Below are positions 38,154-46,331 of a stretch of 64,000 nt of DNA, piece after piece. Below the pieces are notes generated by a model. The model was not told the origin of the DNA. It did not search any database and saw only the letters and a list, made by a program, of their open reading frames with translations. Origin of the DNA: Algibacter pacificus (GTDB taxonomy: Bacteria > Bacteroidota > Bacteroidia > Flavobacteriales > Flavobacteriaceae). The DNA is taken from assembly GCF_008033385.1 (NCBI RefSeq), contig NZ_VOGY01000004.1, positions 248,001-312,000 of the forward strand. Reading direction: 5' to 3'. The position numbers were made by a program, and so were the translations under genes. Every line of letters starts with the position of its first letter. Position 1 is the stretch's first letter.

Positions 38154-39014
38154 TTACTTCATGGCTTTTAAACTTAAATCCATATTATGTACCGAGTGTG
38201 TTAATGCGCCACAAGAAATATAATTAACACCACATTCTGCGTAGTGACGAATAGTGGCTTCGTTTATATTACCCGATGATTCTGTTAAACATGTATTACC
38301 TATAAGTTCTACTGCTTTTCTGGTATCTTCATAATCGAAGTTATCAATTAGAATACGGTAAACCCCATCGGATTCTAAGATTTCTTTAACTTCACTTAAA
38401 TCACGCGCTTCTACCATAATTTGCAAATCTCTACCCGTTTCCTGCAAATATTCTTTAGCCATTGTAATGGCTTTGGTAATACCTCCAGCAAAGTCAATAT
38501 GATTATCTTTAAGCATAATCATATCATAAAGTGCAAATCTATGATTTTCTCCTCCTCCAATTTTCACAGCCCATTTTTCTAGCACACGAATTCCAGGGGT
38601 TGTTTTTCTAGTATCTAAAATTTTTGTTTTAGTCCCTTCTACCAAATCTACAAACATTCTTGTTTTAGTAGCTATAGCACTCATACGTTGCATCGCATTT
38701 AAAACCGTACGTTCTGCTTTTAAAATAGATTGAGAGGATCCTTCAACATACATAACAATATCACCATAGGTAACTTCGGTTCCATCTTCAATACGTACAT
38801 CTAACTTTAAATTTTTATCAACGTAAGCAAAAACTTTTTTCGCAAAATTAACGCCACCAATAATACCTTTATCTTTTACTAAAAGTTTAGCTTTGCCTCT
38901 TGCATTGTCAGGAATACAAGCTAAAGAACTATGATCTCCATCGCCAACATCTTCACGAATAGCATTGGCTATTATCATCTTTACTTCTGTATCAAATTGC
39001 TCCTGTGTAATCAT
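38154..39014 (-). CDS. nadC: Nicotinate-nucleotide pyrophosphorylase (quinolinate phosphoribosyltransferase)
   Basis: The 286-residue enzyme converts quinolinate to nicotinate mononucleotide in de novo NAD synthesis. Support: EDVGDGDHSSLACIP, AERTVLNAMQRMSAIATKT, the substrate-binding LDTRKTTPGIRVLEKWAVKIGGGENHRFALYDMIMLKDNHI, and LTESSGNINEATIRHYAECGVNYISCGALTHS. Normal length. nadA/nadB are not in the window. It is divergent from rlmH. Confidence 0.97.
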   Translation of the reverse strand: MITQEQFDTEVKMIIANAIREDVGDGDHSSLACIPDNARGKAKLLVKDKGIIGGVNFAKKVFAYVDKNLKLDVRIEDGTEVTYGDIVMYVEGSSQSILKAERTVLNAMQRMSAIATKTRMFVDLVEGTKTKILDTRKTTPGIRVLEKWAVKIGGGENHRFALYDMIMLKDNHIDFAGGITKAITMAKEYLQETGRDLQIMVEARDLSEVKEILESDGVYRILIDNFDYEDTRKAVELIGNTCLTESSGNINEATIRHYAECGVNYISCGALTHSVHNMDLSLKAMK

Positions 39015-39139
39015 ATTTTTTTGGTTTGCAACAAATGTAAGAAATTGAATTACGAAAATAAATTTTACTTTTACGAAATTTAAGATTTTTTATTATTTAA
39101 ATACATTATTCATAAATACTAATCAACAATTTTGCTTAT

Positions 39140-39613
39140 ATGACTATCAAACTTATTGCCATTGGAAAGACGGACAACAAGCAACTTTTACAGTTAATGA
39201 CGGACTACCAGAAGCGTTTAGGGTTTTATATTAAATTTTCAATAGAAATTATTCCAGATATAAAAAATGCCAAAAACTTAAGCGAAGACTTACAAAAACA
39301 AAAGGAAGGTGAACTTATTTTAAAAAAAATTACCAACACCGATGTTTTAATTTTGCTAGATGAAAATGGAAAACAGTTTAATTCTGTAGATTTTTCTAAC
39401 TATCTACAGAAACACATGAATTCAGGCATTAAACAATTGGTTTTTGTTATTGGCGGCCCTTACGGTTTTTCTGACGAGATTTACAAAACAGCCAAAGGAA
39501 AAATATCTTTATCAAAAATGACTTTTTCTCATCAAATGATTCGTTTATTTTTTATTGAACAATTATACCGTGGTTTTACTATTTTGCGCAATGAGCCTTA
39601 TCACCACCGTTAA
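39140..39613 (+). CDS. rlmH: 23S rRNA pseudouridine1915 N3-methyltransferase RlmH
   Basis: The 157-residue SPOUT enzyme methylates pseudouridine 1915 in helix 69. Marks are LLDENGKQFNSVDFSNYL, FVIGGPYGFSDEIY, LSKMTFSHQMIRLFFIEQLYRGFTILRNEPYHHR at the C-terminus. Normal length. It faces hpf convergently over a repeat-rich spacer. Confidence 0.97.
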   Translation: MTIKLIAIGKTDNKQLLQLMTDYQKRLGFYIKFSIEIIPDIKNAKNLSEDLQKQKEGELILKKITNTDVLILLDENGKQFNSVDFSNYLQKHMNSGIKQLVFVIGGPYGFSDEIYKTAKGKISLSKMTFSHQMIRLFFIEQLYRGFTILRNEPYHHR

Positions 39614-39620
39614 GGGTATT

Positions 39621-39673
39621 CAGTCTCAGTCTCAGTCTCAGTTTTTAGTTTTTAGTTTTTAGTTTTTAGTTTA
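39621..39673. repeat. Two adjoining short tandem repeats
   Basis: Three exact copies of CAGTCT plus CAG (39621-39641) run straight into four exact copies of TTTTTAG (39642-39669) and a partial TTTA. Both are low-complexity arrays of the slipped-strand type, between rlmH and the convergent terminator. Confidence 0.85.
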
Positions 39674-39679
39674 TTGTAA

Positions 39680-39716
39680 AAAAAAATAGCTAAAATATAA
39701 TTTTAGCCATTTTTTA
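39680..39716. terminator. Bidirectional terminator between rlmH and hpf
   Basis: GCTAAAAT (39689-39696) and ATTTTAGC (39700-39707) form an 8-bp stem with T-runs on either side (TTTTTT at 39710-39716 on the plus strand; nine T residues on the minus strand). Confidence 0.75.
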
Positions 39717-39738
39717 GTCTTGCCTCTGCAAAAATCAC

Positions 39739-40038
39739 TTAATGTGTTTTGTAGACTTCTTTTCGTTTTTTTAATTGACGTTCTAAGTCGCTAATCGTTT
39801 CTCGCACCGAGACTTCGAAATTGCGTTCATTTGATGTTGCAAATATTCTTGGTCCTGGTAAACTTAATTCAATATTACAAATTTTCCCAGTATCATGAGA
39901 TTTTTCGTCTTGCTTAAACCTAATGGTTGCACTGATTAAAAATTCATATCGATTAAATAATTTTTCTAATTTTTCTTCTGTGAAAGTTGATAAAGTATCA
40001 CTTGCATCTACACCTACGTATTCAAAATTTACTGTCAT
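39739..40038 (-). CDS. hpf: Ribosome hibernation promoting factor, short HPF/RaiA type
   Basis: The 99-residue protein is a short HPF: EYVGVDASDTLSTFTEEKLEKLFNRYEFLISATIRFK, then CNIELSLPGPRIFATSNERNFEVSVRETISDLERQLKKRKEV. It binds the small ribosomal subunit in resting cells. It lacks the long C-terminal dimerisation domain of long HPF. Confidence 0.93.
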   Translation of the reverse strand: MTVNFEYVGVDASDTLSTFTEEKLEKLFNRYEFLISATIRFKQDEKSHDTGKICNIELSLPGPRIFATSNERNFEVSVRETISDLERQLKKRKEVYKTH

Positions 40039-40156
40039 ATTTTATGTTTTAGATTATCAAATATAGCTTAGCCTGTTATTTTTTTTAATGACTTTGGTCA
40101 TATATCATCCATTATAGAGCCTATTTATTTTACATTAGAAACTCAATCTACTCATT

Positions 40157-40570
40157 TTAATTAATATTAATTAATTTCTCCATAACACTTTTTAACTTAC
40201 CTGGTTCTATAGGTTTTATAATATAATCGGAAACATCACTTATTCTTTTAGCTCTTTCAATATCTATTGGGTCTACAGATGAAGACACCATATATATTAC
40301 TGTTTTTTTACCGAGTTGAGATTTAATTTTCCCATACTCTTCCATAAATTGAAACCCATCCATTATTGGCATATTAATATCTAGAAAAATAACATCGGGA
40401 AGCTTTTGATTTTCATCAAGGTTATTTACCAAAAAATCTAATGCTTCTTCCCCATCAGAAAAACTCATTATATTTTTTTTAAACTCTAGAAGTTCCAATG
40501 TTTTAACTACTGTAAATTGATAAATATCATCATCATCAACGATACAAATATTAATAGGATTATTCTTCAT
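40157..40570 (-). CDS. Single-domain response regulator (receiver only)
   Basis: The 137-residue protein is only a receiver domain: ICIVDDDDIYQFTV (acidic pocket), phospho-acceptor D64 in VIFLDINMPIMDGFQFMEEY, the switch Ser/Thr region YMVSSSVD, and the Lys in DYIIKPIEP. There is no output domain. Its first 11 bases overlap the end of the multi-PAS kinase gene, so the two are translationally coupled and it is the obvious phosphoryl acceptor of that kinase. It may pass the signal on to another protein. Confidence 0.93.
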   Translation of the reverse strand: MKNNPINICIVDDDDIYQFTVVKTLELLEFKKNIMSFSDGEEALDFLVNNLDENQKLPDVIFLDINMPIMDGFQFMEEYGKIKSQLGKKTVIYMVSSSVDPIDIERAKRISDVSDYIIKPIEPGKLKSVMEKLININ

Positions 40571-43500
40571 AATTACTCAACTCATTAAAATTAATGTTAA
40601 AAACAGTACCTTTATTTACTTCACTTGTTGCATAAATAGTACCATTTAGTGCCTCAACTTGTGTTTTTACCATAAACAAACCTACGCCCTTAGCCTCGGG
40701 GTGTCTATGAAACACTTTATTTAATCCAAATAATTTATGCCCATGCCTTTCTAAATCGATACCTAAACCATTGTCCTTAAACATCAATTTAATTTTTCCA
40801 TCTATAATTTTAGACTTAATATCTATTTTAGGTATGCGATCCTTAGACCTATATTTTATTGAATTGCCCACTAAGTTAAGAAAAATACTTTCTAAATAAA
40901 TTCTATCATATTTTATTTTAGATATTTCGGAGAAATCACTAGTAATTATAGCCCCACTTTTTAGAATTTCACCAGTAAGTATATCTTCAGTTTTGCTTAA
41001 AACTTTACTAAATGTAACCTCTTCAAATTTATGAGATGTATTATTTTTAATTCTAATAGCATCCACTAAAGTGTTTAATGTTAAAGTGAGATGAAGAATA
41101 ACGTTTTCGAATTTTTCAAAAAACATTTTTTTATCATCTTCATTTGTTGAAGTATTATACAGCCCTAGAAGAGAATTAAGGTTGCTTACTGGAGCTCGTA
41201 AATTGTGAGAGGTAATATGTGCAAAATCGGCTAATTGATTATTATTTTTAATGAGTCGCTTTGTTAAAATTTCTAAATCATTTTTGGCTTTAATAATTTT
41301 ATTTCTCGATGCCTTTTGCTCTGTTATATCTCGTACTACGGCAGACACCAAAATTCCTTCTTCTGTTTTTAAAGGGCTTAACCCTAGCTGAATTGGAAAT
41401 TCCTTGCCGCTTTTGGCTATTGCAAATAATTCTCTCTTATCTGAAAAACTAATCGTTTTTGGTGTTTTGAAAAACGATTGTCGTTGATATTCATGGTTAT
41501 CTAAATACCGCTTAGGCAATAGTAAATCGACAGATTTATTATAGATTTCTTCTATTTTATAACCAAAAAGTTTTTCTGCTTGTTTATTTATTAATTGAAT
41601 ATTTGAATCTTCATTAATAATTACCATGGCATCTGGAGCCGATTCTAATAAGCCTCTAAACTTATTTTCTGCCATTTTTTGTGCGGTTACATCTTGGCAA
41701 GTACCTAACAGTTCTATAACATTTCCTTGACTATCTGTAACAACCTTTGCTAGAAGCTGTATGGTTTTAACCGTACCATTGGTTAACACGATTTTATGGG
41801 TTAAATTTAAGGGGCTTTTATCAATAATAGTTTTACCGATATATTTGGTTACTCGTTCCTTATCTTCTTCGCAAACAAAATTAAAGTAGGTATTGTAACA
41901 TAATTCTGTATTTTCGGGAATTTGAAAAATAGTAAATAAGTTGCTAGACCATTCTACTTTATTAGTAACAATATCCCATTGCCAATTGCCCATCATGGTT
42001 ATTTTTTCGGCAAAAGTAAGTAGTTGATTTTTTCGCAATATTTCGTTTTCGGCCTTTTTTTGTGCGGTTATATCCCGTATTGCTGCCGATAATAATAGTC
42101 CTTGTTCGGTTTGAAGTGGACTAAGACTTATTTGTATAGGAATTTCTTGTCCTTGTTTATTTATGCCATACAACTCTTTTCTAGCTCCTTCTAGTCTATT
42201 TTTAGGGTCGCCAAAAAAACCCTTGCGGTGCTCTATATGCATCTCGCCGTACCTTTTAGGAATAAGCATTTCTACAGATTTATTTAAGAGCTCGTCTATT
42301 TTATATCCGAATAATTTTTCTGCTTCTTTATTTATTAGCTGAATTTTATCATTTTCGTCTACAATTACCATAGCATCTGGTGCAGATTCTAACAAGCCTC
42401 TAAACTTATTCTCTTCCATTTTTTGCTCTGTAATATCTTGACAAGTTCCCATCATCTCAATAACTTCGCCTTGTTCATTAAGTATTACCTCTCCTAAATA
42501 ATGGACGGTTTTTATTTTACCGCTACAGGTTACAATTCGATGTATAAAATTATCGGGGAATTTTTTTTCTATAAATGAATTTTGCACATAAGTGGTAATA
42601 TAATCTTTATCATCGGGATGAACTTGACTAAAAAAGGTATCGTAAGTTAAATTGGTTAGCTTCTCATCATACTCATAGATTTTATATAGATTAGTAGACC
42701 ATTTTAAAGTGTCTGTAACCACATCCCATTGCCAATTTCCCATTTTGGTTATTCTCTCAGCGCAGCTTAAAAAATGGTTTTTTCTTAAAAGGTCTGTCTC
42801 GGCTAATTTTTGAGCGGTAACATCTTGGCAGGTACCAATTACTTCGGTTACTTGCTCGTGGATATCGGTAATAACCTTGCCTAAAAGTTTTACAATTTTA
42901 ATGGTACCATCACTTAATAAAATACGATGCACTAATTCTGTGAACTCCTTCTGTTCAATTGTTTTGCGCATATGTAGAGCAACACGATCCTTATCTTCCG
43001 GATGTGTAAAATTCACATAAGTGTCCAACGTTGTAAATGTATCTTCATGTACTCCAAAAATATGATACATATTCTTTGACCATTTAACAAAATCGTTGAT
43101 AATATCGGCTTGCCAATTTCCAAGTAAAGTAATTTCTTCGGCAAAATTTAATATTTGGTTTTTACGCAATAGCTCATTCTCTGTCATTCTTTGCTCTGTT
43201 ACATCTTGACAAGTACCAATCATTTCAATAACGTCACCAGAATTATCGGTAATTACCTCTCCTAAAAGTTGAATAATTTTTAAAGTTCCATCACCTGCTA
43301 TGATACGGTGTGTAAAACGTTTTAGGCTTTTATCTTCTCTTGTATTATCAAAATATTTAATGACACTATCTTTATCTTCTGGATGAACAAAATTAAAATA
43401 AGTATCAAAATTTAAAGCATCTACAGATGTATCAAGTCCAAAAATATTATATAAATTTCGAGACCATTCCACTTTATCGCTAACAGTATCCCAAATCCAA

Positions 43501-45434
43501 TGCCCCATTAAAGTTATTTTTTCAGCAAAATTTAGTAACTGGTTTTTTCGTAATAGTTCATTCTGAACTACTTTTTTATCAGAAATATCTGTTGAAACTC
43601 CCAAATACCCAATTAGCTTGCCGTTTTCGTTTTTTATAGGACTTAAGGTTAATTGCACAGGAATAGTAGATCCATCTTTCCGTAAATAGGTCCATTCACG
43701 AGTATCGTAGGCATTATGTTTAGAGAGCTCTAATGACGGGCTTAATCCTACTGGATTTTTACCATATAACTCGGCAATATCAAATCTAAATCTATCAAGT
43801 TCCTCTTGTAAATGATAATATTTAGGCCTTTGCAATCCAACCATTTCAGAGGCTGAATACCCTGTTAAAATTTCGGCTCCTCTATTAAAATGGTTTATAA
43901 TACCATCTGTACCCGCAGACACAATACCTATAACGCCAGAATTAAATATGGCCTTTAATTCCCTGTGGGCATTATTTAATGCTATTTGAGATCTTTTAAT
44001 TTTATTTATATCTTGAAATACACCATAAATACGCACGCATCTTCCGTTTACCATATCGGCTTGACCAATAGCGCGAGTCCAGATAACATTTCCTTTTAAA
44101 GTTACGAGTTCTACTTCCACATCATAAGGTTGGCCTTGTTCTATGGCTAACTTCACTGCTTCTGCAATAGTTTCACGGCTTTTCCCTTCTTTAAAAAAAT
44201 TAATAGCTGTTTCTAATTCAGGCACAAACCCTTCTGGAACCTCATGTATTTCTAACACAACTTTACTCCAAAAAACAGTATTTTTCACTAAATCTACATC
44301 CCAGGTTCCAATACGGGCAATTTCATTGGTTTTCTCTAAGATTTTATCATTACGTTTTTTTAAATCCTCCTTTTCTTTTATATGGGTAATATCACCAGTA
44401 TGCATAATTAATCCCCCAATATTATCCTCTGATATATACCACGGGCGTACATCCCAATAAATCCATTGTACCGATCCGTCTTTCCTTATAAACGGTGCTT
44501 CTTCACATTTATCTATGGCGCCACTTAAACATTTTTGATGATTCGCCTTCCAATCATCACTTATTTCCGGAAAAAGATCATAATGAGAACGCCCAATAAT
44601 TTCTTGTCCTTCCATTTTATAATCAGACACCCATTTTTTAGAGGCTGCTATATAGCACATGTTTTTATCTAGCATAGCAATAGCCGTTGGGGTTTGCGCT
44701 ATAAAATCCCGGTTTAAAGCCTCTTTTAGCTCTAAATCTGTTTTTAGCTTTTCTAAATCTAACAAGCTTTGTTTTAGTTTACTTTTAGATAGGGCTAAAT
44801 CTTCGTTTAATTGACTAAGGTTTATATTTTGTTTTAACAAGTTGCTTAAAACAGGCTTTAAAATAAACAAAAAATAAACCACCATTATAACAAAAATTAT
44901 AACAGCTATGATATACAAGGTGTTTTTAAATTTCTGAAGATGTTCTTCTGATTTGTTTTGATATGTATGCATCAAAACCTCTGCATTTTTAAGGTAATTT
45001 TTTTCTTTTTCTAAAACATCTTTTAGTTGTTCTTTTAATAAAATTGAATTAGAATTTTCAATGTTTTTTTGACACGAAGATAACATTTGTTTAAAATAAA
45101 CTTTGTTATTTTCTAATTGTGAATTTACCTTAAATTGAATTTTTTGCTGCTTACTAATGGACTTTAAAACACTATGAATACTGTCCCATTTTTTTTCAAT
45201 TACTTTTAATTCACTCAAATAGACATCATTGGCATCCAGCCTTGAAATAAAAGCCAAATCGCTTAACCGATGACTTAAAGCTATTTCCTTATCAAGATTA
45301 CTAATAAAATTAGTATTTAAAACTTGAGTATTTACACTTTTTTGTACAAAAACAAAAACAGGAATGGCCACAAGTACAATTGAAAAAACAAATATCAAAT
45401 GTGCTTTTTTTATTATGTTTTCTGTTTTCTTCAT
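40560..45434 (-). CDS. Multi-PAS membrane sensor histidine kinase
   Basis: The 1624-residue protein starts with two membrane helices (about 12-30 and 170-192) bounding a periplasmic helical sensor of about 135 residues, resembling CHASE3-type domains. About nine PAS/PAC domains follow between 230 and 1340. Four of them (starting at each LLRKNQ-type linker) have closely similar MGNWQWD...WS...F...HPEDKD...GTCQDVT sequence, and two others share KFRGLLESAPDAMVI, a sign of internal duplication. The kinase core has the phospho-His H1410 (HITSHNLRAPVSN), N-box NLVGNSIKYRS, G1 DNGLGID at 1554-1560 and G2 GVGLFMVK. Signals are unknown. The receiver gene overlaps its 3' end. Confidence 0.95.
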   Translation of the reverse strand: MKKTENIIKKAHLIFVFSIVLVAIPVFVFVQKSVNTQVLNTNFISNLDKEIALSHRLSDLAFISRLDANDVYLSELKVIEKKWDSIHSVLKSISKQQKIQFKVNSQLENNKVYFKQMLSSCQKNIENSNSILLKEQLKDVLEKEKNYLKNAEVLMHTYQNKSEEHLQKFKNTLYIIAVIIFVIMVVYFLFILKPVLSNLLKQNINLSQLNEDLALSKSKLKQSLLDLEKLKTDLELKEALNRDFIAQTPTAIAMLDKNMCYIAASKKWVSDYKMEGQEIIGRSHYDLFPEISDDWKANHQKCLSGAIDKCEEAPFIRKDGSVQWIYWDVRPWYISEDNIGGLIMHTGDITHIKEKEDLKKRNDKILEKTNEIARIGTWDVDLVKNTVFWSKVVLEIHEVPEGFVPELETAINFFKEGKSRETIAEAVKLAIEQGQPYDVEVELVTLKGNVIWTRAIGQADMVNGRCVRIYGVFQDINKIKRSQIALNNAHRELKAIFNSGVIGIVSAGTDGIINHFNRGAEILTGYSASEMVGLQRPKYYHLQEELDRFRFDIAELYGKNPVGLSPSLELSKHNAYDTREWTYLRKDGSTIPVQLTLSPIKNENGKLIGYLGVSTDISDKKVVQNELLRKNQLLNFAEKITLMGHWIWDTVSDKVEWSRNLYNIFGLDTSVDALNFDTYFNFVHPEDKDSVIKYFDNTREDKSLKRFTHRIIAGDGTLKIIQLLGEVITDNSGDVIEMIGTCQDVTEQRMTENELLRKNQILNFAEEITLLGNWQADIINDFVKWSKNMYHIFGVHEDTFTTLDTYVNFTHPEDKDRVALHMRKTIEQKEFTELVHRILLSDGTIKIVKLLGKVITDIHEQVTEVIGTCQDVTAQKLAETDLLRKNHFLSCAERITKMGNWQWDVVTDTLKWSTNLYKIYEYDEKLTNLTYDTFFSQVHPDDKDYITTYVQNSFIEKKFPDNFIHRIVTCSGKIKTVHYLGEVILNEQGEVIEMMGTCQDITEQKMEENKFRGLLESAPDAMVIVDENDKIQLINKEAEKLFGYKIDELLNKSVEMLIPKRYGEMHIEHRKGFFGDPKNRLEGARKELYGINKQGQEIPIQISLSPLQTEQGLLLSAAIRDITAQKKAENEILRKNQLLTFAEKITMMGNWQWDIVTNKVEWSSNLFTIFQIPENTELCYNTYFNFVCEEDKERVTKYIGKTIIDKSPLNLTHKIVLTNGTVKTIQLLAKVVTDSQGNVIELLGTCQDVTAQKMAENKFRGLLESAPDAMVIINEDSNIQLINKQAEKLFGYKIEEIYNKSVDLLLPKRYLDNHEYQRQSFFKTPKTISFSDKRELFAIAKSGKEFPIQLGLSPLKTEEGILVSAVVRDITEQKASRNKIIKAKNDLEILTKRLIKNNNQLADFAHITSHNLRAPVSNLNSLLGLYNTSTNEDDKKMFFEKFENVILHLTLTLNTLVDAIRIKNNTSHKFEEVTFSKVLSKTEDILTGEILKSGAIITSDFSEISKIKYDRIYLESIFLNLVGNSIKYRSKDRIPKIDIKSKIIDGKIKLMFKDNGLGIDLERHGHKLFGLNKVFHRHPEAKGVGLFMVKTQVEALNGTIYATSEVNKGTVFNINFNELSNYEE

Positions 45435-45574
45435 TACCTATTTATTAGAAACTATTTTTTTTAAGTTTAAAATAAGCCGAGCTCTAATTTATAAATATAG
45501 AGTTTTATTATTAAATTTTGCTATCCTTGACGCAAGAAAACACCTAAACTCTAGTATTCAACATAAATAAATCA

Positions 45575-45598
45575 TTTTGTTTTCAATTTAAAACAAAA
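45575..45598. repeat. 9-base AT-rich inverted repeat upstream of rdgB
   Basis: TTTTGTTTT (45575-45583) and AAAACAAAA (45590-45598) are exact complements with a 6-base loop in the divergent spacer between the kinase gene and rdgB. No other strong site was recognised in 45435-45688. Confidence 0.35.
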
Positions 45599-45688
45599 AT
45601 AAAACCATGCTATTTTCAAATACCGCTTTTTTTCTAGTTACTAAATAAAAGTTATTAGTATTTTGCAAACACTTAAAAACTAAAATAA

Positions 45689-46267
45689 ATGCAACTCGTA
45701 TTCGCAACTAATAATTTAAATAAACTTAAAGAAGTTCAAGCTTTAATACCTAATCACATTAAACTATTAAGCCTAAAAGATATTGGCTGTCTGGAAGATA
45801 TTCCAGAAACCCAAAACACTATAGAAGGTAATGCCAAACAAAAAGCGGTATACATAAAAACAAATTATAATTACGATTGTTTTGCTGATGATACAGGCTT
45901 AGAAGTTGATGCGCTTAATGGTGCCCCAGGCGTTTATTCTGCACGCTATGCAGGGGAACAACGCAACGCCGAAGACAACACCAATAAACTTTTATTTGAA
46001 TTGAAAAACCACCCCAACAGATCGGCTCAATTTAAAACCGTAATTGCATTACACTTAAATGGACAATTATACAGCTTTACAGGAATTTGCAAAGGAGAAA
46101 TTACAACCGAAAAATATGGCGAAAAAGGTTTTGGTTACGATCCTGTTTTTAAGCCAAACAACCAAAACGATACCTTTGCCCAAATGGATTTAACTCTAAA
46201 AAATAGTATTGGACATCGCGGCAAAGCTGTTAAACAATTAGTTGATTTTTTAAGTGAAAAAAAATAA
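45689..46267 (+). CDS. rdgB: Non-canonical purine NTP pyrophosphatase (RdgB/HAM1)
   Basis: The 192-residue enzyme removes dITP/XTP from the nucleotide pool. It opens MQLVFATNNLNKLKEVQALIP, with CFADDTGLEVDALNGAPGVYSARYAG and GEKGFGYDPVFKP, the characteristic substrate and metal sites. Normal length. spoT follows 64 bases downstream on the same strand. Confidence 0.97.
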   Translation: MQLVFATNNLNKLKEVQALIPNHIKLLSLKDIGCLEDIPETQNTIEGNAKQKAVYIKTNYNYDCFADDTGLEVDALNGAPGVYSARYAGEQRNAEDNTNKLLFELKNHPNRSAQFKTVIALHLNGQLYSFTGICKGEITTEKYGEKGFGYDPVFKPNNQNDTFAQMDLTLKNSIGHRGKAVKQLVDFLSEKK

Positions 46268-46331
46268 AAAAACAGATTAAAAAAAAACTTTTTCGAATTG
46301 ACATTTAAAATTGTTTTACTACTTTTAGTCT

